A stretch of DNA of 64,000 bases from contig JAVKBW010000019.1 of assembly GCA_040222995.1 (NCBI GenBank), positions 372,001-436,000 of the forward strand, written 5' to 3'. The notes below the pieces were generated by a model that saw nothing but the letters and a program-made list of their open reading frames with translations, was not told where the DNA came from and searched no databases. The stretch's first letter is position 1. Every line of letters begins with the position of its first letter. The stretch comes from JAVKBW01 sp040222995 (GTDB taxonomy: Bacteria > Pseudomonadota > Alphaproteobacteria > UBA8366 > Aestuariispiraceae). This document shows positions 26,867 to 35,731 of this stretch, piece by piece. The translations under genes were made by a program, and so were the position numbers.

Positions 26867-28078
26867 CTACAGCCGCCAGAGACCGGACGGCATCGGCAGA
26901 TAGTCGACCGTTGCGCCGGCATCGAGCGCCGGAGCGAAAGGCTTCCTGACAATCAGCGCATCCGCTTTCGCCAGCCGGCTGAGCATGGAGGAATCCTGCC
27001 TTTCAAACGGCGTGATGCTGCAGTCACCCGGAACGCCGTCCAGTGTGGACCGAAGATAATCCTGCCGCTTGTCGTTTTCCTGCAGGGCTTCGGTCAGGGT
27101 TGCTTTCAGCAACGGGGTCGTGTCGGCAGGCAATCCCAGCAGTTTTTCCATCGCCGGCTTGAGGAAAACGAGGGCGCAAACCAGCGTCGATACCGGATTC
27201 CCGGGCAGGCCCAGAACCGGCGTTTCCGCCATGTCGCCGAACATCAGCGGCTTGCCCGGGCGCATTGCAATGCGCCAGAAGTCGAGCTTGAGTCCGCCGC
27301 TGCCGAGTGCTTCCTGTACCAGATCGTGATCGCCGACCGATGCGCCGCCGGTCGTAACCAGCAGATCAGCGCCTTTGGCCGCGGCAATGGCCTCGTGCAA
27401 CGCATCCAGCCTGTCTTTGGCTATGCCCAGCAGAACAGGGTCGCCGCCGAATGTCCTGACAGCGGCGGCCAGCGCCAGCGCGTTGGAACTGACAATCCGG
27501 TACGGACCGGCGGGATCGCCCGGCATCACAATTTCATCGCCGGTGGCCAGGATGGCGACACGCGGCCGCCGCCGTACCATCAGCCAGGGCCGGTTCATCG
27601 CGGCAGCCAGACCGACATCGCGCGCGGTAACGACCGAACCGGAGGAAAGCAGGGCTTCCCCCTCGGCGAAATCCAGTCCTTCGGCGCGGATGAACTTGCC
27701 GGCCGCCGCCGATTCCCGAACCACGACGGTATCACCCTCACGGTCGGTATCTTCCTGAATGACGATTGTGTCCGCGCCATCCGGTACCGGGCCGCCGGTA
27801 AAAATCCGTACGGCTTCCCCCGCCGCCACCGCGCCGGTATAGGCTCTGCCGGCTGGCGCCTCGCCGACGACCGCAAGGCTGGCCGGCACGGTCGAAACGT
27901 CTTCCACCCGAACAGCGTAGCCGTCCATTGCCGATACGGCCTGTGGTGGCTGCGAGCGACGCGCCACGACATCTTCGGCCAGAACGCGCCCGAACGCATC
28001 CAGCAGCCCGACCTGTTCTCCCGGCAGGACGGGAAGGGCGGCGAGAATTCTTTCGCGGGCGTCTTCGACGGAAATCAT
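26867..28078 (-). CDS. moeA: Molybdopterin molybdenumtransferase MoeA
   Basis: Inserts molybdate into adenylylated molybdopterin in Mo-cofactor synthesis. 403 aa. Conserved segments: SAMDGYAVRVEDV near the N-terminus, IFTGGPVPDGADTIV, ILATGDEIVMPGD, VTTGGASVGDHDLVQEAL, and the C-terminal MoeA_C domain. The ATG at 28078 overlaps the moaC stop in an ATGA arrangement; the frame continues upstream through moaC but without homologous sequence. Last gene of the trpG-trpD-trpC-moaC-moeA run. Confidence 0.95.
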   Translation of the reverse strand: MISVEDARERILAALPVLPGEQVGLLDAFGRVLAEDVVARRSQPPQAVSAMDGYAVRVEDVSTVPASLAVVGEAPAGRAYTGAVAAGEAVRIFTGGPVPDGADTIVIQEDTDREGDTVVVRESAAAGKFIRAEGLDFAEGEALLSSGSVVTARDVGLAAAMNRPWLMVRRRPRVAILATGDEIVMPGDPAGPYRIVSSNALALAAAVRTFGGDPVLLGIAKDRLDALHEAIAAAKGADLLVTTGGASVGDHDLVQEALGSGGLKLDFWRIAMRPGKPLMFGDMAETPVLGLPGNPVSTLVCALVFLKPAMEKLLGLPADTTPLLKATLTEALQENDKRQDYLRSTLDGVPGDCSITPFERQDSSMLSRLAKADALIVRKPFAPALDAGATVDYLPMPSGLWRL

Positions 28079-28590
28079 GATGCAGGTTTCGCCCGGTCGG
28101 GGTCTATGTAGTGGCCGGATTTGCCGCCGGCTTTTTCGAGCAGCCGGATATCTTCGATGCGCATGCCCCGATCGACCGCCTTGCACATGTCGTAGACGGT
28201 CAGCGCCGCTGCGGAAACGGCGGTCAGCGCTTCCATTTCGACACCCGTCCGGCCTTTCAATTTGCAGGTGGCGGTTATCTCGACAAAGTTTTCGGGCTCG
28301 TTCAGCTCAAGGAACACTTTCACCGAGGTAAGGGCGAGGGGATGGCACAGCGGGATCAGATCGGGCGTCCGTTTGGCCGCCATGATGCCGGCAAGCTGCG
28401 CCACGGTCAGCACATCGCCTTTCTTGACCTGGCCATCGCGAATGGCCGCCAGGGTTCCCGGCAGCATGCGCACCCGACCGCCTGCCGTCGCCGTCCGTTC
28501 CGTTACATCCTTGTCGGACACATCGACCATGACGGCGTTGCCGTCTGCGTCGAAATGGGTAAACCCCTGATCGCCTGTGTCTTTTGTCAT
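28075..28590 (-). CDS. moaC: Cyclic pyranopterin monophosphate synthase MoaC
   Basis: Second enzyme of molybdopterin synthesis, 171 aa. Signature segments: MVDVSDKDVTERTATA near the N-terminus, GIMAAKRTPDLIPLCHPL (active-site region), KGRTGVEMEALTAVSAAALTVYDMCKA and MRIEDIRLLEKAGGKSG. It starts 4 nt after the trpC stop and overlaps moeA by 4 nt, so all are co-translated. The trp-moa linkage is widespread in alphaproteobacteria though the pathways are unrelated. Confidence 0.96.
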   Translation of the reverse strand: MTKDTGDQGFTHFDADGNAVMVDVSDKDVTERTATAGGRVRMLPGTLAAIRDGQVKKGDVLTVAQLAGIMAAKRTPDLIPLCHPLALTSVKVFLELNEPENFVEITATCKLKGRTGVEMEALTAVSAAALTVYDMCKAVDRGMRIEDIRLLEKAGGKSGHYIDPDRAKPAS

Positions 28591-28594
28591 CGTT

Positions 28595-29410
28595 TCAGCC
28601 GGCCTGCCGTTGATCGTCTGTTCCCTGAAGCAGGGCGATTGTCGCCGCCGTAACGTCCTGCTGCCGCATCAGGCTTTCACCGACCAGGAAGGTCTGTGCG
28701 CCGGCTGTGGACATCCGCTGCAGATCTTCATGCTTGTAGAGGCCGCTTTCGCTGACGGGTATGCGGTCGCTGCCGAGTTTGCCGATCAGCTCTTCAGTCA
28801 CCGAAAGGTCGACGTCCAGTGTCTTGAGATTCCGGTTGTTGATGCCGATCAGCGGGCTTTTCAGCTTCAATGCGCGGTCGAGTTCCCCGGCGTCGTGAAC
28901 CTCGACCAGAACATCCAGTCCCAGTTCGATGGCTGTTTCTTCGAGTTCCGCGGCCTGCTCATCCTCCAGCGCCGCCATGATCAGCAGAATACAGTCCGCC
29001 CCGATGGCGCGCGCTTCATAGACCTGATACGGGTCGAGCATGAAATCCTTGCGCAAAACCGGCAGGCCGACCGCCATGCGCGCCGCTGTCAGATAATCGT
29101 TCTTGCCCTGAAAATACGGTTCGTCGGTCAGCACCGACAGACAGGCTGCACCACCGGACTGGTAGGCGCGGGCGAGGGCGGACGGGGCGAAATCGGCGCG
29201 GATCAGCCCTTTCGAGGGCGATGCCTTCTTGATTTCCGCGATCAGGGCGAAAGACCCGGCCTCATGCTTCTTCTTCAGTGCGTCGATAAAGCCGCGCGGC
29301 TGCGGGCCGCCTGACGCCCTGTCGCGCATCTTTTCCAGCGGCGTGACCTTTTTCAGCGCCGCGATGTGGTCGCGCTTGTCGTCGCAGATCTTTGTCAGGA
29401 CATCGCTCAT
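28595..29410 (-). CDS. trpC: Indole-3-glycerol phosphate synthase
   Basis: Fourth step of tryptophan synthesis (ring closure of CdRP). 271 aa, TIM barrel. Conserved LIAEIKKASPSKGLIRADF (catalytic Lys), DEPYFQGKNDYL, LRKDFMLDPYQVYEARAIGAD, GINNRNLKTLDVDL and SESGLYKHEDL. It is monofunctional, with no fused TrpF. The ATG at 29410 overlaps the trpD stop (ATGA). Confidence 0.96.
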   Translation of the reverse strand: MSDVLTKICDDKRDHIAALKKVTPLEKMRDRASGGPQPRGFIDALKKKHEAGSFALIAEIKKASPSKGLIRADFAPSALARAYQSGGAACLSVLTDEPYFQGKNDYLTAARMAVGLPVLRKDFMLDPYQVYEARAIGADCILLIMAALEDEQAAELEETAIELGLDVLVEVHDAGELDRALKLKSPLIGINNRNLKTLDVDLSVTEELIGKLGSDRIPVSESGLYKHEDLQRMSTAGAQTFLVGESLMRQQDVTAATIALLQGTDDQRQAG

Positions 29411-30450
29411 GCGGTCGCCTCTTTCGGCGGTACGCAAATCGCGATCATTTTATCCAGCGCGGCCTGCGCCTTGCCGTCATCAATCGCGGCGGCGGCCAGT
29501 TTCACGCCCTGTTTCAGACCGTCTGCCTTGCCGGCGACAATCAGGGCCGCTGCGGCGTTGAACAGAACGATATCGCGAAACGGGCCTGCTTCTCCCGACA
29601 GAACCGTGCGGATTGCCGCCGCGTTCTCTTCGGCCGTACCACCGAGAAGGTCGCTCAGGCTGGCTTCCGGCAGACCGGCGTCGGCGGCGGAAACCATAAC
29701 TGTTTCAATCGCGCCATTGGCTATCCGGGCGACATGGTTGGGCCCCGTGGTCGACAGCTCGTCCAGCCCGTCCGCGCCGTGTACGACCCAGGTCGCTTCC
29801 GCGCCGAGGGCCAGCAAAGTCCTCGCCATCGGCTCCATGAGTTCCTTCGAATATGTGCCGACAAGCAGCCGTTTTACGCCGGCCGGGTTCGACAGCGGCC
29901 CCAGAATATTAAAAATCGTCCGCATGCCCAGTTCGGCGCGAACCGGTCCGACATGCCGCATCGCGCTGTGATGCCTTGCCGCGAAGAGAAAGCCGATGCC
30001 GGCTTCCGCAATCGACCGTTCGACATTCGCCATATCGGTGTCGAGGTTTATGCCCAGCGCCGACAGGGCATCCGCCGTGCCGGCCTTCGACGATGCCGCT
30101 CGGTTGCCGTGTTTCGCGACCGGCACGCCAGCGCCGGCGACAACAAAGGCAGTCGCGGTTGAAATGTTGTAGGTGCCGTGTCCGTCACCGCCCGTGCCGA
30201 CGACATCCATCGCGTTTTCAGGGGCTTTCACCGGCAGCGCCTTGGCGCGCATCACGCGAACCGCGCCGGTAATCTCGTCCACCGTTTCGCCGCGCACTTT
30301 CAGGCCCATCAGAAACGCGCCGATCTGCGCCGTTGTGGCTTCGCCAGACATGATGATATTGAACGCCTGTTCTGCTTCGCCTTCGCTGAGCGATGCGCCA
30401 TCACCGATTTTGATGATAAGCGGTTTCAGATCCTGCGAAATATCGGACAT
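29407..30450 (-). CDS. trpD: Anthranilate phosphoribosyltransferase
   Basis: Second step of tryptophan synthesis; 347 aa. Conserved VVGTGGDGHGTYNISTATA (PRPP loop), KHGNRAASSKAGTADAL, and the IFNILGPLSNPA segment. A homodimer with an N-terminal helical domain. The start is 17 nt after the trpG stop and the stop overlaps trpC. Confidence 0.96.
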   Translation of the reverse strand: MSDISQDLKPLIIKIGDGASLSEGEAEQAFNIIMSGEATTAQIGAFLMGLKVRGETVDEITGAVRVMRAKALPVKAPENAMDVVGTGGDGHGTYNISTATAFVVAGAGVPVAKHGNRAASSKAGTADALSALGINLDTDMANVERSIAEAGIGFLFAARHHSAMRHVGPVRAELGMRTIFNILGPLSNPAGVKRLLVGTYSKELMEPMARTLLALGAEATWVVHGADGLDELSTTGPNHVARIANGAIETVMVSAADAGLPEASLSDLLGGTAEENAAAIRTVLSGEAGPFRDIVLFNAAAALIVAGKADGLKQGVKLAAAAIDDGKAQAALDKMIAICVPPKEATA

Positions 30451-30467
30451 GACAGGCCTCTTTTCTC

Positions 30468-31043
30468 TCAGTGACGGGTATAGGACAGGAAATTGTCGAG
30501 CAATCGGTGACCGTGTTCCGTCGCGATGCTTTCAGGATGGAATTGCACGCCGAAAACAGGCTTCTCGCGGTGTTCAACACCCATGATAACGCCGTCATCA
30601 GCCATGGCGGTTACCGAAAGCTCGTCAGGAACCGTAGCCGGATCAATCGTCAGGCTGTGATACCGCGTCGCCGTAAAGGGGGACGGCAAATCTTTGAAAA
30701 TGCTTCTGTTTTCATGACTTACCTTGCTCGTTTTTCCATGCAGGACAGCCGGTGAGCGAACGATGGACGCGCCCAGTGCCTGGCCGATCGACTGATGTCC
30801 CAGACAGACCCCCAGCAGCGGCGTTCCCGTTTGCAGGGCCGCTTTCACCAGATCGACGCTGATTCCGGCCTCGTTCGGCGTGCAGGGGCCCGGCGATACC
30901 ACGATACCGTCCGGCCGCATTTCCATGATTTCCGCCACACTGAGGGCGTCGTTGCGGACCACCCGCATTTCCGCGCCCAGCTCGCCAAGGTAATGCACGA
31001 GATTGTAGGTAAAGCTGTCGTAGTTATCGATCATCACATACAT
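30468..31043 (-). CDS. trpG: Anthranilate synthase component II (glutamine amidotransferase)
   Basis: Supplies ammonia from glutamine to TrpE; 191 aa. The catalytic triad is readable: Cys in LLGVCLGHQSIGQALG, His and Glu in VFGVQFHPESIATEHG. The oxyanion segment is VVSPGPCTPNEAG. The start at 31043 (MYVMIDNYDSF) is one of three close options (31067, 31043, 31034), none with a strong ribosome-binding site. It is now the first gene of trpG-D-C-moaC-moeA and is separated from trpE by about 5.7 kb of other genes. It diverges from the gene at 31238. Confidence 0.94.
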   Translation of the reverse strand: MYVMIDNYDSFTYNLVHYLGELGAEMRVVRNDALSVAEIMEMRPDGIVVSPGPCTPNEAGISVDLVKAALQTGTPLLGVCLGHQSIGQALGASIVRSPAVLHGKTSKVSHENRSIFKDLPSPFTATRYHSLTIDPATVPDELSVTAMADDGVIMGVEHREKPVFGVQFHPESIATEHGHRLLDNFLSYTRH

Positions 31044-31237
31044 GACGGAAATCCCGGGCCAGGCCATGGAAAACAGGTGCAGCCCCGGTCTTACCCAAGG
31101 CTGGCCGAGGTTTCAAACCGGAAGATGCGTTCACGGTATAAATGGCCAGTGCGGATTGTCTGTAAAGCGCCTTTTGGATGGTCGAATCGATCTGTATCAT
31201 TGCCATCGCATAATGCATCGCGGAAAACAGGGCGGAT

Positions 31238-32647
31238 ATGTGGAAACAGATTGAGCGTTCGACGCCGCCGAGACCGCTGAAACGTAATGTGGATCGGGAA
31301 CCGCCACCGCCGAAAGGCCCGGCGATTTCGTCGGCCCGGACAGCAAAGCGGAAGTTTCTGGGAGTAAGACGGTCCTCGCTGGCGCTTGTCGGAGGGTTGA
31401 CCCTGAGCGTTTTCGCGGTCGGGCTGGTGGCGGGAATCGGCATCGGCAACGTGTTCGTCGAGCAGGATCGTCCGGCGGCGGATGTCGATATGCCGCAAGC
31501 CGATGACTGGCAGCAGGAACAGGTTGCCGAGGACGGCGAATATTCCCTGCCGGTGACGGTTTACCGCTCGGAACGCGCCCTGCAGGAATATGCGTACGAG
31601 GAAAAACCGCCGGAAGAACTGCCGGACGAGGTGTTTCAGGACATACCCGAAATCGGCCTGATCGACGATACGGCGCCGACGCAAACCGAAATACCGGACA
31701 TCGAATCACCTGACATTGAAACGACGGCGATCGACATCGCCGATATCGCGCCGGACGAACCGGCGGCGACAAATCCATCGGATGAACAGCAGGGGCCAAT
31801 CCCCCTGATCGTAGACCCGGCGCCTGACGCTGAAACAACGCCTGTCGAACCGGACACGCAGACCGCCAGCCTGCCGCAATCGCCTCGTCCGGAGCCTGAA
31901 CAGCTCGACCGCAGTCCGGCGATTCCGTTGTGGCGTCAGAATGCGGTTCAGATTCCTGTCGACTATACCCGCCCCATGATCGCCATCGTGATCGACGACG
32001 TCGGCATCAACCAGCCGCGCAGCGAACGCGCCATCGCGCTGCCGGGACGGTTGACGCTCGCCTTCATTCCTTACGGGTACAATCTGCCGGCCCTGGTCGA
32101 AACGGCGCGCGGCAACGGCCACGAGGTAATGGTGCATCTGCCGACGGAACCGATGAGCCCCGATGTCGATCCCGGTCCGCATGCGCTTCTGACATCCCTC
32201 AGCCTCGCCGAGATAAAACAGCGGATCGACTGGAACCTGTCGCAGTTCGATGGCTTTGTCGGTTTGAACAACCACATGGGCAGCCGGTTCACGGCCTGGA
32301 CGCCGGGCATGGAGGTGCTGATCCGGGAAGTGAAGGCGAGGGGATTGCTGTTTCTGGATTCAATCACGACACGGGATTCCGTCGGCTATAAACTGGCGCG
32401 CACGGTCGGTCTGCCGAATGCGGTACGCGACATTTTTCTGGATCACGATCAGCGGCGCGAAGCAATAGCACGGCAATTGCGGCGCACCGAAGGGGTCGCA
32501 AAGTCCCGCGGGTTCGCCATCGCTATCGGCCATCCGCATGACGAAACGCTGGATGAACTGGAAGAATGGCTGGAAACCGTGGAATCCCGGGGATATCAAC
32601 TCGTACCGATTTCTGCGATTGTCCGCCGTAACTACCCGCAGGGCTGA
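31238..32647 (+). CDS. Divergent polysaccharide deacetylase family protein (YibQ/DUF610-like)
   Basis: 469 aa. A basic N-terminal tail (residues 1-45) precedes one membrane helix (about 47-68, LALVGGLTLSVFAVGLVAGIG), then about 150 residues of acidic, Pro-rich, apparently disordered linker, then the divergent polysaccharide deacetylase domain (about 245-465): IAIVIDDVGINQPRSERA, MVHLPTEPMSP, LNNHMGSRFTAW and FAIAIGHPHDETLDEL. It is probably an inner-membrane-anchored periplasmic enzyme acting on cell-wall or other glycans; the true substrate of this family is not settled. In other proteobacteria it commonly sits by ctpA and rppH, not trpG, so its place here is odd. It is the only plus-strand gene between trpG and the island. 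Confidence 0.82.
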   Translation: MWKQIERSTPPRPLKRNVDREPPPPKGPAISSARTAKRKFLGVRRSSLALVGGLTLSVFAVGLVAGIGIGNVFVEQDRPAADVDMPQADDWQQEQVAEDGEYSLPVTVYRSERALQEYAYEEKPPEELPDEVFQDIPEIGLIDDTAPTQTEIPDIESPDIETTAIDIADIAPDEPAATNPSDEQQGPIPLIVDPAPDAETTPVEPDTQTASLPQSPRPEPEQLDRSPAIPLWRQNAVQIPVDYTRPMIAIVIDDVGINQPRSERAIALPGRLTLAFIPYGYNLPALVETARGNGHEVMVHLPTEPMSPDVDPGPHALLTSLSLAEIKQRIDWNLSQFDGFVGLNNHMGSRFTAWTPGMEVLIREVKARGLLFLDSITTRDSVGYKLARTVGLPNAVRDIFLDHDQRREAIARQLRRTEGVAKSRGFAIAIGHPHDETLDELEEWLETVESRGYQLVPISAIVRRNYPQG

Positions 32648-32651
32648 CGGT

Positions 32652-32711
32652 CTAATAGTTCGCCTGCTTCAGGTCTTCGGAATAGTCGTCGTCAAAAGCC
32701 TTGCCGATAAT
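32652..32711 (-). pseudogene. Decayed 3' end of a PPOX (pyridoxamine phosphate oxidase-like) gene
   Basis: The minus strand reads about 20 codons ending GKAFDDDYSEDLKQANY and a TAG stop. This matches, codon for codon and without gaps, the C-terminus of the intact PPOX protein at 36124-36753 (GTAYDDDYPERLKKTMY, stop): 11 of the last 19 residues agree, including DDDY, E-x-L-K and the final Tyr. Upstream of this stretch the similarity stops and no start or domain remains. I infer a relic of a second, diverged PPOX copy left at an insertion boundary. The short length leaves some chance of coincidence. Confidence 0.55.
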
Positions 32712-32743
32712 TCGATGGCAGCTTGAACGGACGACGTTTCCGC

Positions 32744-32770
32744 ACCTGCAGAAGCTTTACATCTGCAGGT
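32744..32770 (-). terminator. Hairpin after the GlxA-type regulator
   Basis: ACCTGCAG (32744-32751) and CTGCAGGT (32763-32770) form a perfect 8-bp stem with an 11-nt loop, 16 nt beyond the regulator stop. No clear U-run follows on the minus strand, so termination is uncertain. It lies between the regulator and the PPOX relic. Confidence 0.4.
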
Positions 32771-32785
32771 ACAAATCCACGCCGG

Positions 32786-33808
32786 TTATGCCCGCGGTAA
32801 CAAGCCGATGCGTTGACGGTAACGAGCCGGCGTGACACCCACCGATCTTTTGAAAACACGGCGGAAGAATACAGGATCTGCATAACCTGCTGCCAGCGCG
32901 ACAGAATCGGTGGGCTCGTCAGTCGTTTCCAGCATCTGCTTTGCTTCTTCAATTCGCAGCGTCTGAACATATTCGACAGGCGCGTAACCGGTAGCCTTCC
33001 GGAAGCGCCTGGAAAAGGTGCGCTCGGGCAGACCGGCTACCTCCGCCATGCGGGCAACCGGCTTGCTGGCTGTATAATTGTCTGCGATCCAGACCTGTGC
33101 ATCTGCGATGGCGGCATCTGCGTGCTGTGAAGGACGGGCCATGGCAGCGAATGGAAGCTGCCCATCGCTCTTGTCGCCGATCACGAAAAGCTTCGACATA
33201 CGCCGCGCCTCAACGTCTCCGGCGAAACGAGCAACCAGATAGAGGCCGAGTTCGCTCCATGACGACGCGCCGCCGGCGGTTACGATCCGGTGTTCAGGTC
33301 CAGCCGGACAAAGAATTCGCTCCGGCCTGAGCTGGACGTCGGGATAGCGCCGGCGAAACAGGGACGCCACCGACCAGTGCGAGGTAGCCTCCAGTCCACT
33401 GAGCAATCCCGACTCGGCCAAAAACAGTGCGCCCGAGCAGATCGAGCAGATCACGGCTCCGTTGGCATGCATCCTACGTATCCAGTCAGCCTCATGAGTC
33501 CATCGACCGCTTAGTTCAGTATCAAGCTGCAGAGCAAGATCGGTTACGATGACAACGTCGGGCGTCGGACCATCGTCAAGGGCCGCATCGACAGCTATCG
33601 GCGGCCCGGCCGGAGATGGCGCTGCCACACCGATGCGCGATGTGATCGTTGGGGCGAAACGGCGGGCAGCGGTTTCAGGCTCGCCCGTGATATCCCCCCA
33701 TATGCGTCCCACAGACCAGAAGAGTTCATGTAAACTGTAGAGCGCAGCCGGAAAGGTTTCGGGAAGCACCAACAGGCTGACAGCGATGGTTGGCTTGCTC
33801 TCTGACAT
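32786..33808 (-). CDS. GlxA-family transcriptional regulator (DJ-1/PfpI-like plus AraC domain)
   Basis: 340 aa. The N-terminal class I glutamine-amidotransferase-like domain (about residues 8-190) has a candidate nucleophile-elbow Cys in ICSICSGALFLAESGLLSG and then ATSHW, typical of this family. The C-terminal AraC-type double helix-turn-helix (about 230-335) reads VARMAEVAGLPERTFSRRFRKATG and TDSVALAAGYADPVFFRRVFKRSVGVTP. It diverges from the methyltransferase operon across 144 bp and is the obvious candidate to control it. The ligand is unknown. Confidence 0.9.
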   Translation of the reverse strand: MSESKPTIAVSLLVLPETFPAALYSLHELFWSVGRIWGDITGEPETAARRFAPTITSRIGVAAPSPAGPPIAVDAALDDGPTPDVVIVTDLALQLDTELSGRWTHEADWIRRMHANGAVICSICSGALFLAESGLLSGLEATSHWSVASLFRRRYPDVQLRPERILCPAGPEHRIVTAGGASSWSELGLYLVARFAGDVEARRMSKLFVIGDKSDGQLPFAAMARPSQHADAAIADAQVWIADNYTASKPVARMAEVAGLPERTFSRRFRKATGYAPVEYVQTLRIEEAKQMLETTDEPTDSVALAAGYADPVFFRRVFKRSVGVTPARYRQRIGLLPRA

Positions 33809-33868
33809 CCCCGTATGATGGCCGAAACATCGTCAAAATTGCAATAAATTATGAATACGATTGGCCGA

Positions 33869-33888
33869 TTTGCCATTTTTATGGCGAA
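33869..33888. promoter_or_regulatory. Inverted repeat in the regulator/methyltransferase intergenic region
   Basis: TTTGCCAT-TTTT-ATGGCGAA, an 8-bp dyad with one mismatch and a 4-nt centre, 65 nt before the methyltransferase start and 60 nt from the divergent GlxA-type start. It is a possible operator. No convincing -35/-10 pair could be fixed on either side. Confidence 0.3.
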
Positions 33889-33952
33889 AACCGCTCTCGT
33901 GATCGTACCAGTCCGACCCTATCCTGCAGCCACATCACAGGAGAATTACACA

Positions 33953-35032
33953 ATGTTGGATATTGATATACGGACACCTGATACCGATAAAGCAGAAGCC
34001 TTTGCCGAACGGGTGGGGGAAATGCTCGATGCTGGTGCGGCGGCGGCGATGATATCGCTTGGCCACCGGCTTGGGCTCTTCAATACGCTTGCCGATCTCA
34101 CGCCCTCGACAAGCGTCGAAATAGCCAATGCGGCCGGCCTCGCCGAGCGTTATGTACGCGAGTGGCTGGCGGCTATGGTCACCGCAGGGATCCTGGAATA
34201 CCAGCCGAAGAACGCAACCTACTACCTGCCAGAGGAACACGCTGCCTGTCTCACCCGCGATGCGACGCTGGGTAATCTTGCTGTTTACGCCCAGCATATC
34301 GCGCTATTTGGCAAGATCGAAGATCGCACCATCCATATCATGGAAACGGGCGAGGGTACCGGGTACGGCGACTATCCCTGCTTCCATCAGATCATGGCGG
34401 AAGACAGCGGCCAGACGGTGACAGCCGGCCTCTTCGAGAATATCCTGCCGCTGGCCCCGGAACTTGACGCACGGTTGACGGACGGCATTAACGTACTTGA
34501 TGCAGGTTGCGCCCGAGGCTCGGCGTTGATTGCCATGGCAAAGCGGTATCCCGCCAGCCAGTTCACCGGGTATGATCTATGTGGCGACGCAATAGAATTT
34601 GCGCAGAAGACCGCTAAAGCGGAAGGGATAACCAACGTAACGTTCGAGACCCGCGATTTGACCGGCTATAGCGATCCGGGACGATGGGATTTCGTTACCA
34701 GTTTCGATGCGGTTCACGACCAGAAAGATCCGCTCGGCCTGGTCAAGGGACTCTGCGCATCGTTGCGATCAGGCGGCATCTATCTGATGCAGGATATCGG
34801 CGGGTCGGCGCACCTGGAGAACAATACCGGCTTCCCGATGGCGACACTCCTTTATGCCGTGTCACTCGTACATTGCACGCCGGTTTCGATCGGCCAGGGC
34901 GGCGAGGGGCTTGGAACCATGTGGGGCTGGGAGACGGCCGAACAGTATCTGGACGAGGCGGGATTCGCGAGCGTCGAACGGCACACCCTGCCGCACGACC
35001 CGATGAACGTCTGGTTCGTGGTGAGGAAGTGA
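33953..35032 (+). CDS. Class I SAM-dependent methyltransferase with N-terminal winged helix
   Basis: 359 aa. The N-terminal winged-helix-like domain (about residues 20-100; MISLGHRLGLFNTLADL then LAERYVREWLAAMVTAGILEY) is of the type found in O-/N-methyltransferases and Rv2258c-like enzymes. The Rossmann SAM domain (about 180-355) has motif I as VLDAGCARGSALIAMAKRYP, then FTGYDLCGDAIEFAQ and FVTSFDAVHDQKDP. The ATG at 33953 is chosen because CAGGAGA lies 8 nt before it; the open frame extends to 33851 through the promoter region. It is first in a three-gene operon with a GNAT acetyltransferase and a cupin. The acceptor is probably a small molecule (inference). Confidence 0.85.
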   Translation: MLDIDIRTPDTDKAEAFAERVGEMLDAGAAAAMISLGHRLGLFNTLADLTPSTSVEIANAAGLAERYVREWLAAMVTAGILEYQPKNATYYLPEEHAACLTRDATLGNLAVYAQHIALFGKIEDRTIHIMETGEGTGYGDYPCFHQIMAEDSGQTVTAGLFENILPLAPELDARLTDGINVLDAGCARGSALIAMAKRYPASQFTGYDLCGDAIEFAQKTAKAEGITNVTFETRDLTGYSDPGRWDFVTSFDAVHDQKDPLGLVKGLCASLRSGGIYLMQDIGGSAHLENNTGFPMATLLYAVSLVHCTPVSIGQGGEGLGTMWGWETAEQYLDEAGFASVERHTLPHDPMNVWFVVRK

Positions 35033-35041
35033 GGTAACGGC

Positions 35042-35731
35042 ATGTTGGATAGCGTTACATCGATGGAAACTCGTGACGCCCGCCCTTCGGATGCGCGAGC
35101 GCTCGCCGAGCTGATCGCCATAGCGGGCGCGGGCATACCCGAATGGCTGTGGGCCGGCATGGCCGGTCCCGGCGAGACGCCGCTTGACGTCGGCATCCGC
35201 CGAGCCATGCGGGATCACGGCGGGTTCTCCTGGCGAAACGCCATCGTCGCGGAAATGAACGGGCAGGTCTCCGGTATGATCCTTGGATACAAGCTGGAAA
35301 CCGACGAGGGTGAACCGGCGGCTATTGATCCGGTGCTCCTTCCGTTTCTGGAACTTGAGCGGCTGGTTCCGGAAAGCTGGTACATCAATGCCTTTGCCGT
35401 TTATGAACCTTGGCGCTGCCGTGGCGTGGGAGGCCGGCTTCTGACCGCCGCCGCCGAGAGGGCAAAGGCGGCCGGATGTGCGGAAATGAGCGTTCAGACG
35501 TTCTCACAGACACCGCGGTCGGAAGCATTCTATGCCCGTTACGGCTTTGTGCGCATCGAATCTCGCCCCCTTCCCGAGCCATCGGTATGCGCCTATGGCG
35601 GTGATACCGTGCTTCTAACACGCACCCTCGACAATGGTACCAACGCGCAAAAGGCCAATCATCCCGTCAACGTAGTCGTAACCGAGACGGAACAGTCACG
35701 GGTAATGCCGAATTCAGATTCGGGAGAGTAA
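35042..35731 (+). CDS. GNAT-family N-acetyltransferase
   Basis: 229 aa. The acetyl-CoA pyrophosphate-binding motif A is RCRGVGGRLLTAAAERAKAAG (about residues 123-143) preceded by the beta-4 strand WYINAFAVYEPW; motif B follows as SEAFYARYGFVRIES. A 30-residue polar tail (from DNGTNAQKANH) lies beyond the fold. It begins 9 nt after the methyltransferase stop and ends directly before the cupin ATG, so the three are one transcript. The substrate cannot be told. Confidence 0.85.
   Translation: MLDSVTSMETRDARPSDARALAELIAIAGAGIPEWLWAGMAGPGETPLDVGIRRAMRDHGGFSWRNAIVAEMNGQVSGMILGYKLETDEGEPAAIDPVLLPFLELERLVPESWYINAFAVYEPWRCRGVGGRLLTAAAERAKAAGCAEMSVQTFSQTPRSEAFYARYGFVRIESRPLPEPSVCAYGGDTVLLTRTLDNGTNAQKANHPVNVVVTETEQSRVMPNSDSGE

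Noticed and set aside
26642..28111. 489-codon plus-strand frame antisense to moeA and across the lexA promoter
   Set aside because: It would run through the lexA promoter and moeA; no homology or start signal.
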